The notes beneath the pieces are model-generated. The model searched no databases and had not been told where the DNA came from. It worked only from the letters and a program-made list of their open reading frames with translations. This document shows, piece after piece, positions 38,506 through 49,126 of a DNA stretch of 64,000 nucleotides (position 1 is its first letter; every line of letters begins with the position of its first letter). Origin of the DNA: Minicystis rosea (GTDB lineage: Bacteria > Myxococcota_A > Polyangia > Polyangiales > Polyangiaceae); NCBI GenBank assembly GCA_001931535.1, contig CP016211.1:2198501-2262500 (forward strand), in the 5' to 3' direction. The position numbers and the translations under genes are program-made.

Positions 38506-38892
38506 TCACGCGCTCGCGGCCTCTCGCAGCGCCGGCACGTGGCGCGCGAGCGCCAGATCGACGTCGCTGAGGACCGCCTCGAGCTCGTTGAGATCGAGGT
38601 TCTCGAGCTCCAACGCGGCCGAGAGGACGACGTTGCCACCCTCGAGGCCATACGAGACGTGCATCAGGTCGGTCGCGTTGTACTGCAGGAGCTTGGTGAA
38701 GAGGCGCATCTTGTGAGCCTCGTCATTCGGCGCCGGACCGATGGCGACGCGCACCGCCACGATGGGCGGCGCCACGCGGATGGCGATCAGCGTCCCGCCG
38801 CTCCCCGTCACGACGAACGTGCCTCCGTCGTTCTCGAAGCGTCGGTCGAGCGTCAGCAGGTAGTTCTCTACGTCGTCTGCGGTGCGCGGCAT
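38506..38892 (-). CDS. YbjN / T3S-chaperone-fold small protein
   Basis: 128 aa with the alpha-beta fold pattern of the YbjN/CesT-like superfamily: N-terminal helix (TADDVENYLLTLDRRFENDG), then beta strands TFVVTGSGGTLIAIRVAPPI and VRVAIGPAP, a helix MRLFTKLLQYNATDLMHVSY, and LENLDLNELEAVLSDVDLAL. Superfamily members are small cytoplasmic chaperone-like or sensory proteins, often next to envelope-stress genes. It heads the operon YbjN-like / PspA-like / P-type ATPase. It is divergent from the kinase gene on the other strand. Confidence 0.78.
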   Translation of the reverse strand: MPRTADDVENYLLTLDRRFENDGGTFVVTGSGGTLIAIRVAPPIVAVRVAIGPAPNDEAHKMRLFTKLLQYNATDLMHVSYGLEGGNVVLSAALELENLDLNELEAVLSDVDLALARHVPALREAASA

Positions 38893-39086
38893 GGGGCGCC
38901 GAGCCTACCAGGATCCCCAAAGCAGGGGTAGCGCGGCCGGGGCAAGCTCGTCGCGGTGACGTGACGTTCGATCGACCCCGTGCGCGCCCCGGCGACGCCC
39001 ATTGCAGAGGGTGTGTCTCGCCGACTCCCATATTGAATTTCCACGCTGTTCGAGAGGATGCGTGGTACCGTGCCGATCCAGGTTTC

Positions 39087-40592
39087 GTGGCGATCCACCC
39101 GGGCGATATTCTTGCAGGCTACCGAGTGACGCGGCTCCTCGGGCGCGGCGGAATGGGCGAGGTTTGGGCCGCCGTGAGCGATCACGGCCGCAGTCCCGAT
39201 GGCACGCCCGCGCGCCTCGAAGTGGCCATCAAGGTCCTGCTCGCCCGCGCGGCGATGAAGCCTGATTTGGTGCGCCGTTTTCAGCGTGAAGCGACGATCG
39301 CTTCAGCCATCAAGAGCCCGTACGTCTGTCAGCTCATCGAAGTGGCCGAGGCGGACGACGGCGCGCATCTCTTGGTCTTCGAGCACCTCAATGGCGAATC
39401 CCTGGCGGATCGGCTGAAGCGCGAGCAATACCTGCCATTCAGCGAAGTCGGTCCCATCATCGAGGACGTCCTGCAAGGCCTCGTGGCCGCCCACGAAGCG
39501 GGCGTGGTTCACCGCGATCTCAAGCCCGGGAACATCTTCCTCGAGCAGCCGCGCGAGGACGAGGGAGCCTATGCGCCGCCGTCGGGCGGGTTCGGCTTCG
39601 AGGCGCCCGAAGGGTCGCCGCGCCGCGAGCGCGCGAAGATTTTGGACTTCGGCATCTCCAAGATCAGCCGCCGCGAGAAAGAAGAGCCGACGCTGACTGC
39701 GTTCGACGCGACGCTGGGCTCGTTCGCGTACATGGCGCCGGAGCAGGTGCGCGGGGCCGCGCGCGCGGACGAACGCGCCGACATCTATGCGGTCGGCTCG
39801 GTGGCATTTCGCTCGCTCTCGGGCCGGCTACCCTTCGAGGGCGCGACGGCCGCGGTGCTCGTGGCGATGAAGCTCGATCGGCAGGCTCCGTCGCTCGCGG
39901 AGGCGACCGGCGAGCAATGGCCGGCGGGGGTGGAGCGCTTCCTGGAGCGCGCCCTCGAGCGCCGTCGCGAGCAGCGTTTCGCGTCGGCCGCCGAAGCGCT
40001 CGCGGCTTGGCGCCAAGTGCAGCCGGGGCGCGTGAAGGTGCCGGCCATTCCGACGGAGCCGCCCGAGCCCCTCGCGCCCGTCGCCATTCCCGCGCCGCCT
40101 CCGCCGCCCGCGCGCGTGCCCGTGCCGCCGGTCTCACGCGTGATGCAGATCTCGGCGTCGCCGCTGCCGGCGCAGCTCGCGCCCGCGCGCGCGGCGACGC
40201 CGATGCCCATGCCGACGAAGCCCTTCGTCGCCATGAAGCCGCCGGCGGAGCCGGTGTACGAAGCGCCGCGACCGATGGCGCGGCACGGCACGCTCACGAT
40301 GGATGACGTGCCCGAAGGCTATGCGGCGTACGAGGCGCCATCCCCGCGGCCGGGGTCGTCGCCGTCGCTGCCCGCGCCGGTCTTCGCCCCCGGCCCACCT
40401 CTTGCAACTGCGTCGCCTGCTTCATCGGCGCCCGCGTTGCCGCGCGCGCCCCTGCCGTCGTATCAGATCATCGAAGACAACCCGACCGAGGTCGACGGGC
40501 CACCCGAGATGACGTTCGACGGCTCTTACCATCCGCAACCGGCGCCTCCCGATCCGCGGGACGGGAAGCGCGGCAAAACAGGAAGGCACTGA
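39087..40592 (+). CDS. Cytoplasmic Ser/Thr protein kinase
   Basis: 501 aa from the GTG at 39087 (MAIHPGDILAGYRV as translated); an upstream GTG at 38961 would add 42 residues lacking kinase character. Glycine loop LLGRGGMGEVW, Lys49 in VAIKVL, HRDLKPGN (Asp143), DFGISK and APEQ make a complete kinase. There is an unusual insertion of about 35 residues between the catalytic loop and the DFG. The last 170 residues are Pro/Ala-rich and contain no transmembrane helix, so the enzyme is soluble. The next gene, an FHA-sigma-54 activator, starts 2 bp after the stop. Confidence 0.9.
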   Translation: MAIHPGDILAGYRVTRLLGRGGMGEVWAAVSDHGRSPDGTPARLEVAIKVLLARAAMKPDLVRRFQREATIASAIKSPYVCQLIEVAEADDGAHLLVFEHLNGESLADRLKREQYLPFSEVGPIIEDVLQGLVAAHEAGVVHRDLKPGNIFLEQPREDEGAYAPPSGGFGFEAPEGSPRRERAKILDFGISKISRREKEEPTLTAFDATLGSFAYMAPEQVRGAARADERADIYAVGSVAFRSLSGRLPFEGATAAVLVAMKLDRQAPSLAEATGEQWPAGVERFLERALERRREQRFASAAEALAAWRQVQPGRVKVPAIPTEPPEPLAPVAIPAPPPPPARVPVPPVSRVMQISASPLPAQLAPARAATPMPMPTKPFVAMKPPAEPVYEAPRPMARHGTLTMDDVPEGYAAYEAPSPRPGSSPSLPAPVFAPGPPLATASPASSAPALPRAPLPSYQIIEDNPTEVDGPPEMTFDGSYHPQPAPPDPRDGKRGKTGRH

Positions 40593-40594
40593 AG

Positions 40595-41953
<1,359 letters not shown>

Positions 41954-42108
41954 AGATGGGGTGGCGAGAGGGCGCTGCGCACGCGCGCGCAGGGCTCCTT
42001 GCTCGCGGCTCACGGCTCGTCCGACGCTAAAGGCAGATTCGTCGCTGTTCGGCGCGTGACAGTTGCTAAGCTTTCTCTGGGCGGATCATGCGCCCGGAAA
42101 GAGCTTAT

Positions 42109-42558
42109 ATGACAATCGCTTCTCTCTTCAGGTTCTCGAGCCCGTGGATCGGTGCGCTCGCGCTCGGCCTTGCGTCGCTGACCCTCTGCGGTTGTGGTCG
42201 AGCCCGTGATCGCGATCTCGAGTCGGGGCACTACGTGAGCATCGGCGGCGGGAAGACACCGGAGCAGGCGTTTCAACCCGACGTCGAGCTCGTTCTCGAC
42301 CTGGACAAGCTGGTGGCGACCTTCACGACCCCCTCCGGCACGGCGCGGCTCGCGCTCATCGAGCAGGAGTCTCCCAAGTCGGATTGTGCCGGCGCGCAGG
42401 TACAGTGGGTGAAGCTCGACGCGCCGACGTTGACCATCGAAGGCGTGACGTTCGACGAGCCGACGCTGGTCGCGAAGTGCGCGAGCACGCCGCTGCAGGT
42501 GACGCTCGGGAACTGGGATGTCCCGCCGTTCATCGATTTCGAGCTGCGCTCCGAGTGA
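42109..42558 (+). CDS. Putative lipoprotein of unknown function
   Basis: 149 aa from ATG 42109, which follows GGAAAGAG; the in-frame ATG at 42088 is an alternative. The signal (SPWIGALALGLASLTLCGC) ends in LCGC, an acceptable lipobox. The mature part of about 120 residues is beta-rich with two further Cys (SDCAGAQVQWVKL, VAKCASTPLQVTL). No family is recognised. It is tail-to-tail with the next gene (9 bp). Confidence 0.75.
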   Translation: MTIASLFRFSSPWIGALALGLASLTLCGCGRARDRDLESGHYVSIGGGKTPEQAFQPDVELVLDLDKLVATFTTPSGTARLALIEQESPKSDCAGAQVQWVKLDAPTLTIEGVTFDEPTLVAKCASTPLQVTLGNWDVPPFIDFELRSE

Positions 42559-42567
42559 GCTCGGCGT

Positions 42568-43362
42568 TCAGCGCGCGACGGCGCGCGGCGGCTCGGAGGC
42601 GCGCGCCACGGTGAGGAAGGCGTCTGTGCGCAGCGCGCGATACGCCATGCCGATGAGGCGGAGGACGCGCGGGCGCTTCGGCGCCGGTTCCGAAGGCGCG
42701 GCCTCCGCTTCGGCGGCGCGCAGCACCGAGGCGTGGCGGCGCAGCGCGGCGGCGTAGGCGCCGTCGATGTCGCAGGCCGTGAGGATCAACGCGTCCTCCG
42801 GATCGCCGAGCATGCCGTCGATGAGCGCCGCGATCGCGTCCATGCTCACGGCGAGATCGACCTCGGTTTCATGGAGGCCGACGAGCGCGTCGACCTCGCG
42901 CCGCCGATCGGGTGGGAGGACGCCGCGGATCGCTTCCCAAGCGACGTCGCGCACGATCATCGCTTCGCGCGTCACGCGGCGGCGCGCGAGCTCCGCGCGC
43001 TCGGCGGAGGGCGAGCCTTCCGCCAGCCAGCGGAGCAATCGCGACTCTTCGGCGAGCCGGGGAAAGTGGCTGGAGCGGAGCTGGGAGATGGTGCGCTGCG
43101 CCGGCCACAAGGAGCGCTGAATTTCCATGGCGGCATCGAGAAAGTCGGGGAGCTTGGCGAGCAGGTTGTGAGCGTCGGTCTCGGCACTGATCTCGATGGT
43201 CTCGCCTTGCGAGGTGCGGCTGAAGAGCACCGTCCGCACCTCGTGACCGTTCGCCGCCGGCGCGCTGGAGAGGACCTTGATCGTGTACGTGATGGCGTCG
43301 GCCGGCGTCTCCGCGCGCCGGACGTCGGCCTTCCGCAAATCGCTGGAAAGGGCTTGATTCAT
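42568..43362 (-). CDS. Uncharacterised soluble alpha/beta protein
   Basis: 264 aa, no signal peptide or transmembrane helix. An N-terminal beta segment (AITYTIKVLSSAPA, VRTVLFSRTSQGETIEISAE) is followed by helices with alternating charge (ELARRRVTREAMIVRDVAWE, RREVDALVGLHETEVDLAVS). The C-terminus is basic. No family was recognised. It is divergent from the giant kinase-STAND gene across 145 bp, so both may share a control region. Confidence 0.7.
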   Translation of the reverse strand: MNQALSSDLRKADVRRAETPADAITYTIKVLSSAPAANGHEVRTVLFSRTSQGETIEISAETDAHNLLAKLPDFLDAAMEIQRSLWPAQRTISQLRSSHFPRLAEESRLLRWLAEGSPSAERAELARRRVTREAMIVRDVAWEAIRGVLPPDRRREVDALVGLHETEVDLAVSMDAIAALIDGMLGDPEDALILTACDIDGAYAAALRRHASVLRAAEAEAAPSEPAPKRPRVLRLIGMAYRALRTDAFLTVARASEPPRAVAR

Positions 43363-43507
43363 AGCTTCGGAGCGTAGTGGGGAGGCGCTCCGGGAGCACC
43401 GGGTATGTGTTCAGTGGTTGGACTGTAAATGTCCTATTCGTGGGCGCCGCGCGCGGGCTGCGATCGACACGGGCGGAGGCACGCGTCGTGATACCTTCGG
43501 CGCACCG

Positions 43508-46500
43508 ATGGGCTCCTCCGCAACGCGCTTCGCACCGGTCCCGGGCGACGTGCTCGACGGTCGCTTCCGGCTTTCGGAGCGGCTCGGGCACGGCGGCTTC
43601 GGCGACGTGTGGCGCGCGGAGGAGCTGCTCCCGGATGGGACGCCGTTCCGCGAGGTCGCGCTCAAGCTGCTGATCGCGGGCGGCTCGGATGCGTTCGATT
43701 GGGCCGAGGAAGCGAAGCTCTTGGCGTCGTTCCGGCACCCGTCGCTCGTGACGATCTATGCGGCCGGCATCCTCGCCACCACGCCGCCCCAGCGCTTCGT
43801 GGCGATGGAGCTGCTCGAAGGGGAGAACCTCGCGGAGCTGCTCCGCGCGCGGCGCCGCGTCGCCTGGCGGCGCGTGCTCGCGTGGGCCACGAGCGCGGCG
43901 GCGGCGCTCGATCTCATCCACGCCGCGGGCGTGGTGCACCTCGATCTCAAGCCGGCGAACTTGTTCCTCGCGTCGGACGGCGCGCTCAAGGTGCTCGATT
44001 TCGGCATCGCGCGCCGCGCGGGCATGCCCGCCGTGATCCCGCGTCGCGGCGAGCGCCTCGCGCCGACGATGACCGCGCGCGAGGCGGAGGCGGCTACCGG
44101 CCTGTTCATCGCCGGCGCCGACATCACGCAGGAAGACGAAGCGTTCGCCGCGACGCGGCCCGTGTCGGCGAGCGGATCGCCGCGCGTGGTGATCGGCACG
44201 CCCGGCTTCATGGCGCCGGAGGTGCTCGATCAAGGCGAGCCGACGGCCGCCGCCGACGCGTACGCGCTCGCGGTGTGCGTGGTGCAGCTCGTGACGGGAC
44301 ACCTGCCGCTCGAGGCGCCGGACGAGCCCACGAGCTGGGACGATCCCACCGCGGTGAGCCAGTGGCTCGATGCCATTCGCACGGCCACGCTCCGCGGCGC
44401 GCTGCGACCGATCGATGCGAGCGCGATGGGCTTCCCGCGCGGCGTGGCGGCGCTGGTGAAGCGGCTCCTCGCCGTGGATCCCGCGCAACGCGGGGTCGTG
44501 CCGGGCGGGTTGGGCGCGCTCTTCCAAGAGGTGTGGGAGCGACCGCACGGCGTGCCGGATCCGCCTTATTTCGGGCTCGCGGCGTATCCATCGGAGAGCG
44601 AGGGCTTGCTCTTCGGTCGCGACGACGACACCGCCCGCCTCGGTCGCGAGCTGGAGTTCGAGCCCGCGCTGGTGCTGCAAGGGCCTGCGTTCGCCGGCAA
44701 ATCGTCGCTGATCATGGCCGGCCTCGTGCCGCACCTCGCGCGTCGCGGCGCCGACGGGAAGGACGATTGGATCGCGGTCACGATCACGCCGCGCGCGGCG
44801 CTCGAAGAAGGATCGATCGACGCGGCGCTCTCGTCGGCCCTCGCGCGCGTGTCGCCGGAGCTCGCGGATGCGGACGTCGATGCCATCGCGGGCCATTGCG
44901 ATCGATCGCACGTGGGGCTCGTGATCGTGGTCGATCCGCTCGATGCGCCGGCGGACGCGCCGGCGTCGTCGCGCACGCGGATCGACGCGCTGATCGCGGC
45001 GCTTTCGACGGGGGGCACGAGGCCGGGGCTGCGGCTCCTCGGCGCGATTCGTGAGGAGAGCGCGCCCGCGTTGCTCGCGACGCCGCTCGGCGCGGGGCTC
45101 CGCGCGGCGCTGCGCTTCGTGAGCACGCCGGCGACGGCGGCGGTGAAGGACATCGTGGCGGCGCCTGCGCATTTCGCGGGCGTGCCGGTGTTCGGCGCGG
45201 ATGCGATCGCCGCGGACGTGCAGCGCGAGCTCCGCGGGGGCAGCGCGCGGCTCCCGTACGTGGCGCTCTCGCTGGCCGAGTTCTGGGCGACGCGCTCGAG
45301 GGAGCCGCTGTCACGCGCGCCGGGCCGTTCGAGCGCGCCTGCCAGCGGGCTCTCGAGCGATCGGTGGAAGGCCGCGGGCGGCGTGCGCGGCGCGGTCGTG
45401 CGGCACGCCGAGCGCGTGCTGCGGGGCTTCGAGGGCGAGGATCACGCGGTGGCGGAGGAGATCCTCCTGCGCCTCTCGACGACGGATGGAAGGCCCGTGA
45501 GCTGGGACGTGGCCGAGCTCGTGGACACCGTGTCGCCCGAGCACGGCCGGCGCGTCCTCGATCGCCTGACACACGAGCACGTGCTCCACATGTCGCGCGA
45601 CACCGTGGAGATCGGCCACCCGGCGCTGCTCACCGATTGGCAGGTGCTCGCTTCGGCGCGGCTCTCGCAGATGGATCGGCTCGCGTTCCTGGAGCGATTG
45701 CGCGAGGCGCGCGTCGCGTGGGAGCGGGCCGACGGGCACCGCGACTTCTTGCTGCACGGGGAGCTGCTCGACGAGGTGCGCGTCCGCGAGGCGTGGATCC
45801 GCCGCGGGCTCACGCCGACCGACCGCGCGTTCCTCGCCGCGAGCAAGCGGCGCGCGCGCGTGGTGAAGGCGGTGCGCTGGGCGATCGGCGCGTTCGTGGT
45901 GCTGGTCCTCGCCGGCGGCGCGTGGGCCCAGCGCCTGCTCGAGCGCGCGCAGGAGGCCGAGGCGCGCGCGAAGGCGGCCGCCATCGAGCTGGAGCAGCTC
46001 GCCGAGCTGGCGGCCCGCGCGCGGCGAACCGACGATCCGTACCAGCGCGTGGCCTTCGCGGCCGCGGCCATGGAACGTGGATCGCCCGATGGGCTCCTCC
46101 CGCTGGAGATCGCAGGCGCCGCGAGCAATGCCGCGCGCGGGATCTTTCTCACGCTCGAGCATTTCGACGGGCCGTCGTTCCCTTGGGACGATCGCTTCCT
46201 GCTCGGGCTGGCGTCGTCGCAGACGCTCGCGATCGTCGATTTTCGGCCGCCGGAGCCCGACGTCATCGAGGACGTGGATCTCGATTTCGATCCGGAGCAG
46301 GCCGAGGCGCTCCATTTCAAGATGCCGGTCATCCGGCGCTTTCGCCCGCACGAGGCGCCGATCGTGGAGCGGGTCGCGTTCGCGTTCGACACGGCGTTCG
46401 CGACGCGCGCGGCCGATGGAGAGGTGAAGGTCTTTCGCCTGCGCGAGGACGGTGTCCCGGCGCTCGCGGCGATCGCGCCCGTGCGCTGCGCCGGCGCGAT

Positions 46501-48175
46501 GCACGCCGCCGCGCTTTCGCCGGTGCTCGCGTGCGCGACCGAGCGAGGCGTGGCCCGTTGGGATCTGCGCCGCACGCGCGCGGGCGCGGAAGACGTCGTG
46601 GTGCACGCGTTCCAAGGCAACGTGGGCGACATCTCCGCCGATGGAGAGCGCGTCGCGGCCTTCGGCGGCAAAGAGGTGCTGTTGTGGACGCCGGCCGAGG
46701 GCGCCGCCGTCGTGTACACGGCGCCGCGACCCGTCACGTTGGTGCGCCTGAGCCCGCGCGATCGCGTGGCCGCGCTGCTCGAAGGGAAGGTCGTCGAGAT
46801 CGTCGACGAGCGCCGCCCCGGCGCGCCCATCTTCACGGTCACCGCGCGCGACAAGGCGCCCGAGCAGCTCCGTTGGGACGACGGCGGGCTCGACCTCGCG
46901 CTGTGCAATCCGAGCGGCGGCCGCTGGCATCATCTGAAGCGCGGCGCGCGCGCGAAGGACGATGCGCCGCCGCGCGGTGAGCCCTGCGTCGCGCCGCGCC
47001 CGAAGAACCAGCCCGAGCCCATCCGCGGCACCGACGACTACCGCGAGCTCGGCGAGCGCGAGGTCGGCCCGCACCTCCTCGCGGGAGGCTTTCGCCTGCG
47101 ACGGCGACGCTTCCTCAGCCATGATCTCGTGCTCTTCGACGGCGCGTCGCCGCGCGTGAACGACGCCGCGCTCGGTAAGCCCGACGCGGTCGCGACCATC
47201 CCGCCGGCGGCCGCGCGGCTCCTGCGCTTCGAGGCCAAGGACGAGATCGGCGGCGACGAGCCGCGCGCGGACAAGGACTCGATCGTCGCGGTCGAGCGCG
47301 ACGACGCGGCGGTGGTGTTCCAGATCGGAGACGAGCTCCGCTTCCACGCCATCGTCGATGGCTCGCGCCTCTTCGCGCGCAAAGGCAACTTCCTCCGGCG
47401 CTGCAGCAACGGCCGTTTCCTCGCGTGGATCGCGGCCGGCGATCGCTGGGAGCTCTTCGACGCGTGGACCGGCGGCAAGGTCGCGGACGTGCCGCGCGAG
47501 CCGGGCCTCATCGTGGGCGCGGACGCGTCGTGCACGAACCTCTACGCGCAGCGCCTCGATGGCACCCTCACGGTGCGCCCGCTCGCGGGAGGTCCGTCGC
47601 GCGATCTCGTGGTCGCCGACGGCTACGTCTATCTCGCGCGGCCGAGCCCGGCGCGCGGCAACACGGCGGCGGGCCTCTTGCTCGCGCTCGGATCGGGCGC
47701 CATCGCGCGCATCGACGAGACGAGCTCCACCGTGCAGGTGCTCGCCTACGCCACGCCGCGCGCGACGACCCTCGCCGATGGACCGCAGCCCGGCGAGGTC
47801 GTCTTCGCCGACGCCACCGGCGTGGTGCTCGTGCGCCCCGGCGCGGCGCCCGTGTGGCTGCGCGACGGCAGCGGCGGGGTGGAGTGGGAAGATATCTCGG
47901 CGGCGCCGGACGGCGCGTCCATCCTCCTCGCGGCGGATGATCGCCTCGCGGTCCTCGACGTCGCGCGCCGCGAGCTGCTCGGATCGATTCCGATGGAAGG
48001 TCGCGGTCGGCTGGCGCGCTGGGACGACGAAGGCTCGGTGCTCGCGTGGTCGTTCGCGCGTACGGGCGGCGCGGAGGGCGCCATCATCCCGCGCGGTGTG
48101 ACGCTCGCGCATGCGGTGTCGAGCGCGATCTCGAACCTGACCGTGGAGAAGGGGCGGATCGCGATTCATCGTTGA
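43508..48175 (+). CDS. Giant Ser/Thr kinase - STAND NTPase - transmembrane - beta-propeller-like protein
   Basis: 1555 aa from ATG 43508. Kinase domain (about 15-350): LGHGGFGDVW, K53, catalytic loop HLDLKPAN (D146, with Leu in place of the Arg of HRD), DFGIAR (D164) and APE. It is followed by YFGLAAYPSESEGLLFGRDD and a Walker A GPAFAGKS (392-399), the layout of the nSTAND1 (novel STAND) NTPases, whose arm and winged-helix segments appear to run to about 760. One transmembrane helix lies at about 790-812, then a short coiled coil (LLERAQEAEARAKAAAIELE). A C-terminal 700 residues of beta strands look like a WD40/YVTN-type propeller. STAND proteins oligomerise on ligand binding, so this may couple sensing to kinase clustering. 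Confidence 0.88.
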   Translation: MGSSATRFAPVPGDVLDGRFRLSERLGHGGFGDVWRAEELLPDGTPFREVALKLLIAGGSDAFDWAEEAKLLASFRHPSLVTIYAAGILATTPPQRFVAMELLEGENLAELLRARRRVAWRRVLAWATSAAAALDLIHAAGVVHLDLKPANLFLASDGALKVLDFGIARRAGMPAVIPRRGERLAPTMTAREAEAATGLFIAGADITQEDEAFAATRPVSASGSPRVVIGTPGFMAPEVLDQGEPTAAADAYALAVCVVQLVTGHLPLEAPDEPTSWDDPTAVSQWLDAIRTATLRGALRPIDASAMGFPRGVAALVKRLLAVDPAQRGVVPGGLGALFQEVWERPHGVPDPPYFGLAAYPSESEGLLFGRDDDTARLGRELEFEPALVLQGPAFAGKSSLIMAGLVPHLARRGADGKDDWIAVTITPRAALEEGSIDAALSSALARVSPELADADVDAIAGHCDRSHVGLVIVVDPLDAPADAPASSRTRIDALIAALSTGGTRPGLRLLGAIREESAPALLATPLGAGLRAALRFVSTPATAAVKDIVAAPAHFAGVPVFGADAIAADVQRELRGGSARLPYVALSLAEFWATRSREPLSRAPGRSSAPASGLSSDRWKAAGGVRGAVVRHAERVLRGFEGEDHAVAEEILLRLSTTDGRPVSWDVAELVDTVSPEHGRRVLDRLTHEHVLHMSRDTVEIGHPALLTDWQVLASARLSQMDRLAFLERLREARVAWERADGHRDFLLHGELLDEVRVREAWIRRGLTPTDRAFLAASKRRARVVKAVRWAIGAFVVLVLAGGAWAQRLLERAQEAEARAKAAAIELEQLAELAARARRTDDPYQRVAFAAAAMERGSPDGLLPLEIAGAASNAARGIFLTLEHFDGPSFPWDDRFLLGLASSQTLAIVDFRPPEPDVIEDVDLDFDPEQAEALHFKMPVIRRFRPHEAPIVERVAFAFDTAFATRAADGEVKVFRLREDGVPALAAIAPVRCAGAMHAAALSPVLACATERGVARWDLRRTRAGAEDVVVHAFQGNVGDISADGERVAAFGGKEVLLWTPAEGAAVVYTAPRPVTLVRLSPRDRVAALLEGKVVEIVDERRPGAPIFTVTARDKAPEQLRWDDGGLDLALCNPSGGRWHHLKRGARAKDDAPPRGEPCVAPRPKNQPEPIRGTDDYRELGEREVGPHLLAGGFRLRRRRFLSHDLVLFDGASPRVNDAALGKPDAVATIPPAAARLLRFEAKDEIGGDEPRADKDSIVAVERDDAAVVFQIGDELRFHAIVDGSRLFARKGNFLRRCSNGRFLAWIAAGDRWELFDAWTGGKVADVPREPGLIVGADASCTNLYAQRLDGTLTVRPLAGGPSRDLVVADGYVYLARPSPARGNTAAGLLLALGSGAIARIDETSSTVQVLAYATPRATTLADGPQPGEVVFADATGVVLVRPGAAPVWLRDGSGGVEWEDISAAPDGASILLAADDRLAVLDVARRELLGSIPMEGRGRLARWDDEGSVLAWSFARTGGAEGAIIPRGVTLAHAVSSAISNLTVEKGRIAIHR

Positions 48176-48220
48176 GCCGCGCTTCGACGGCGCGCGCTCC
48201 GCGATCGTTGTCGCGATGAA

Positions 48221-49105
48221 TCAACCGGCCGTCTGGAGCGCGTCGGGATCACCACCCATGCGGCGCACCCAATCGTCGATCAAGGCGCGCGCGATGCTGA
48301 GGCGCGGCGGGATGGGGGGCAGGGTATCGATGGTGAACCAACCGGCATCGGAGAGCTCGCTCGGGTCGGGGCGCACCGTGCCGCCGGCGTGCTCGGCGGT
48401 GAAGCCGATCATCAGCGAGTCGGGGAACGGCCACGGTTGGCTGCCGAAGTACCGAATGTTCTCGACCTCGATCCCGACCTCTTCGCGGATCTCGCGCGCG
48501 ACTGTCTCCTCCAGCGTCTCGCCGACCTCGACGAAGCCCGCGAGCGTCGAGTACATGCGCCCGGGAAAGCGCGCGTTTCGTCCCAAGAGCACCTCGTTGC
48601 CGCGCGTGACCAAGACGATGACGGCGGGCGAGATCCGCGGATAGAACGAGAGACCGCAGCGCGGGCAGCGGCGCGAGAGCTCGCTCGGGACGCGCTCCGT
48701 CGGGCCACCGCAGCGGCCGCACCATTGGTGCGATCGATCCCACTCGACGATCTGCACGGCCCTGCCGGCGCGCCGGAAATCGGCCTCGCCGAGGCTGGTC
48801 CAGAGGCGACGCAGGCCGAGCGCCGCGGTGCCTTCCGGCAGGACGACGTCCTCGGCGAGCTCGACGGCGAAGCTCGGGTGCCCGTCGACGATCCCGAGAT
48901 CGTTCTGTCGTACGGACACGAAGCCGAGCGCGGTGAAGGTCGCGGCGTCGAGCACGCGCACCGCATCGCCCTCCATCGAGACGACGAGATCTCGCCCGCG
49001 GAAGGCGAAGCACAGCGCGTTGCGATCGATCGGGTTCACGCGCCGCTCGTAGGGGAGCCCGCGCGCCGCGGGAAGCCCTTCCGCGAGCGCGCGGCCGTGG
49101 GGCAT
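48221..49105 (-). CDS. nudC: NADH pyrophosphatase / NAD-cap decapping NUDIX hydrolase
   Basis: 294 aa from ATG 49105. An N-terminal domain (about 25-115) is followed by a zinc ribbon C129-x2-C132...C147-x2-C150. The NUDIX box is at 190-212 (GFVEVGETLEETVAREIREEV, read in parts). The NudC hallmark SQPWPFPDS (222-230) is intact. Enzymes of this type split NADH to NMNH and AMP and remove NAD caps from RNA. The open frame extends far upstream but overlaps the divergent dehydratase. Its start is 21 bp from that gene's start. Confidence 0.93.
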   Translation of the reverse strand: MPHGRALAEGLPAARGLPYERRVNPIDRNALCFAFRGRDLVVSMEGDAVRVLDAATFTALGFVSVRQNDLGIVDGHPSFAVELAEDVVLPEGTAALGLRRLWTSLGEADFRRAGRAVQIVEWDRSHQWCGRCGGPTERVPSELSRRCPRCGLSFYPRISPAVIVLVTRGNEVLLGRNARFPGRMYSTLAGFVEVGETLEETVAREIREEVGIEVENIRYFGSQPWPFPDSLMIGFTAEHAGGTVRPDPSELSDAGWFTIDTLPPIPPRLSIARALIDDWVRRMGGDPDALQTAG

Positions 49106-49126
49106 CGTGCTACCTTCGTGGGCCGC

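Noticed and set aside
45311..48169. Minus-strand frame of over 950 codons opposite the kinase-STAND gene
   Set aside because: No recognisable domain and mirror composition of the real gene.
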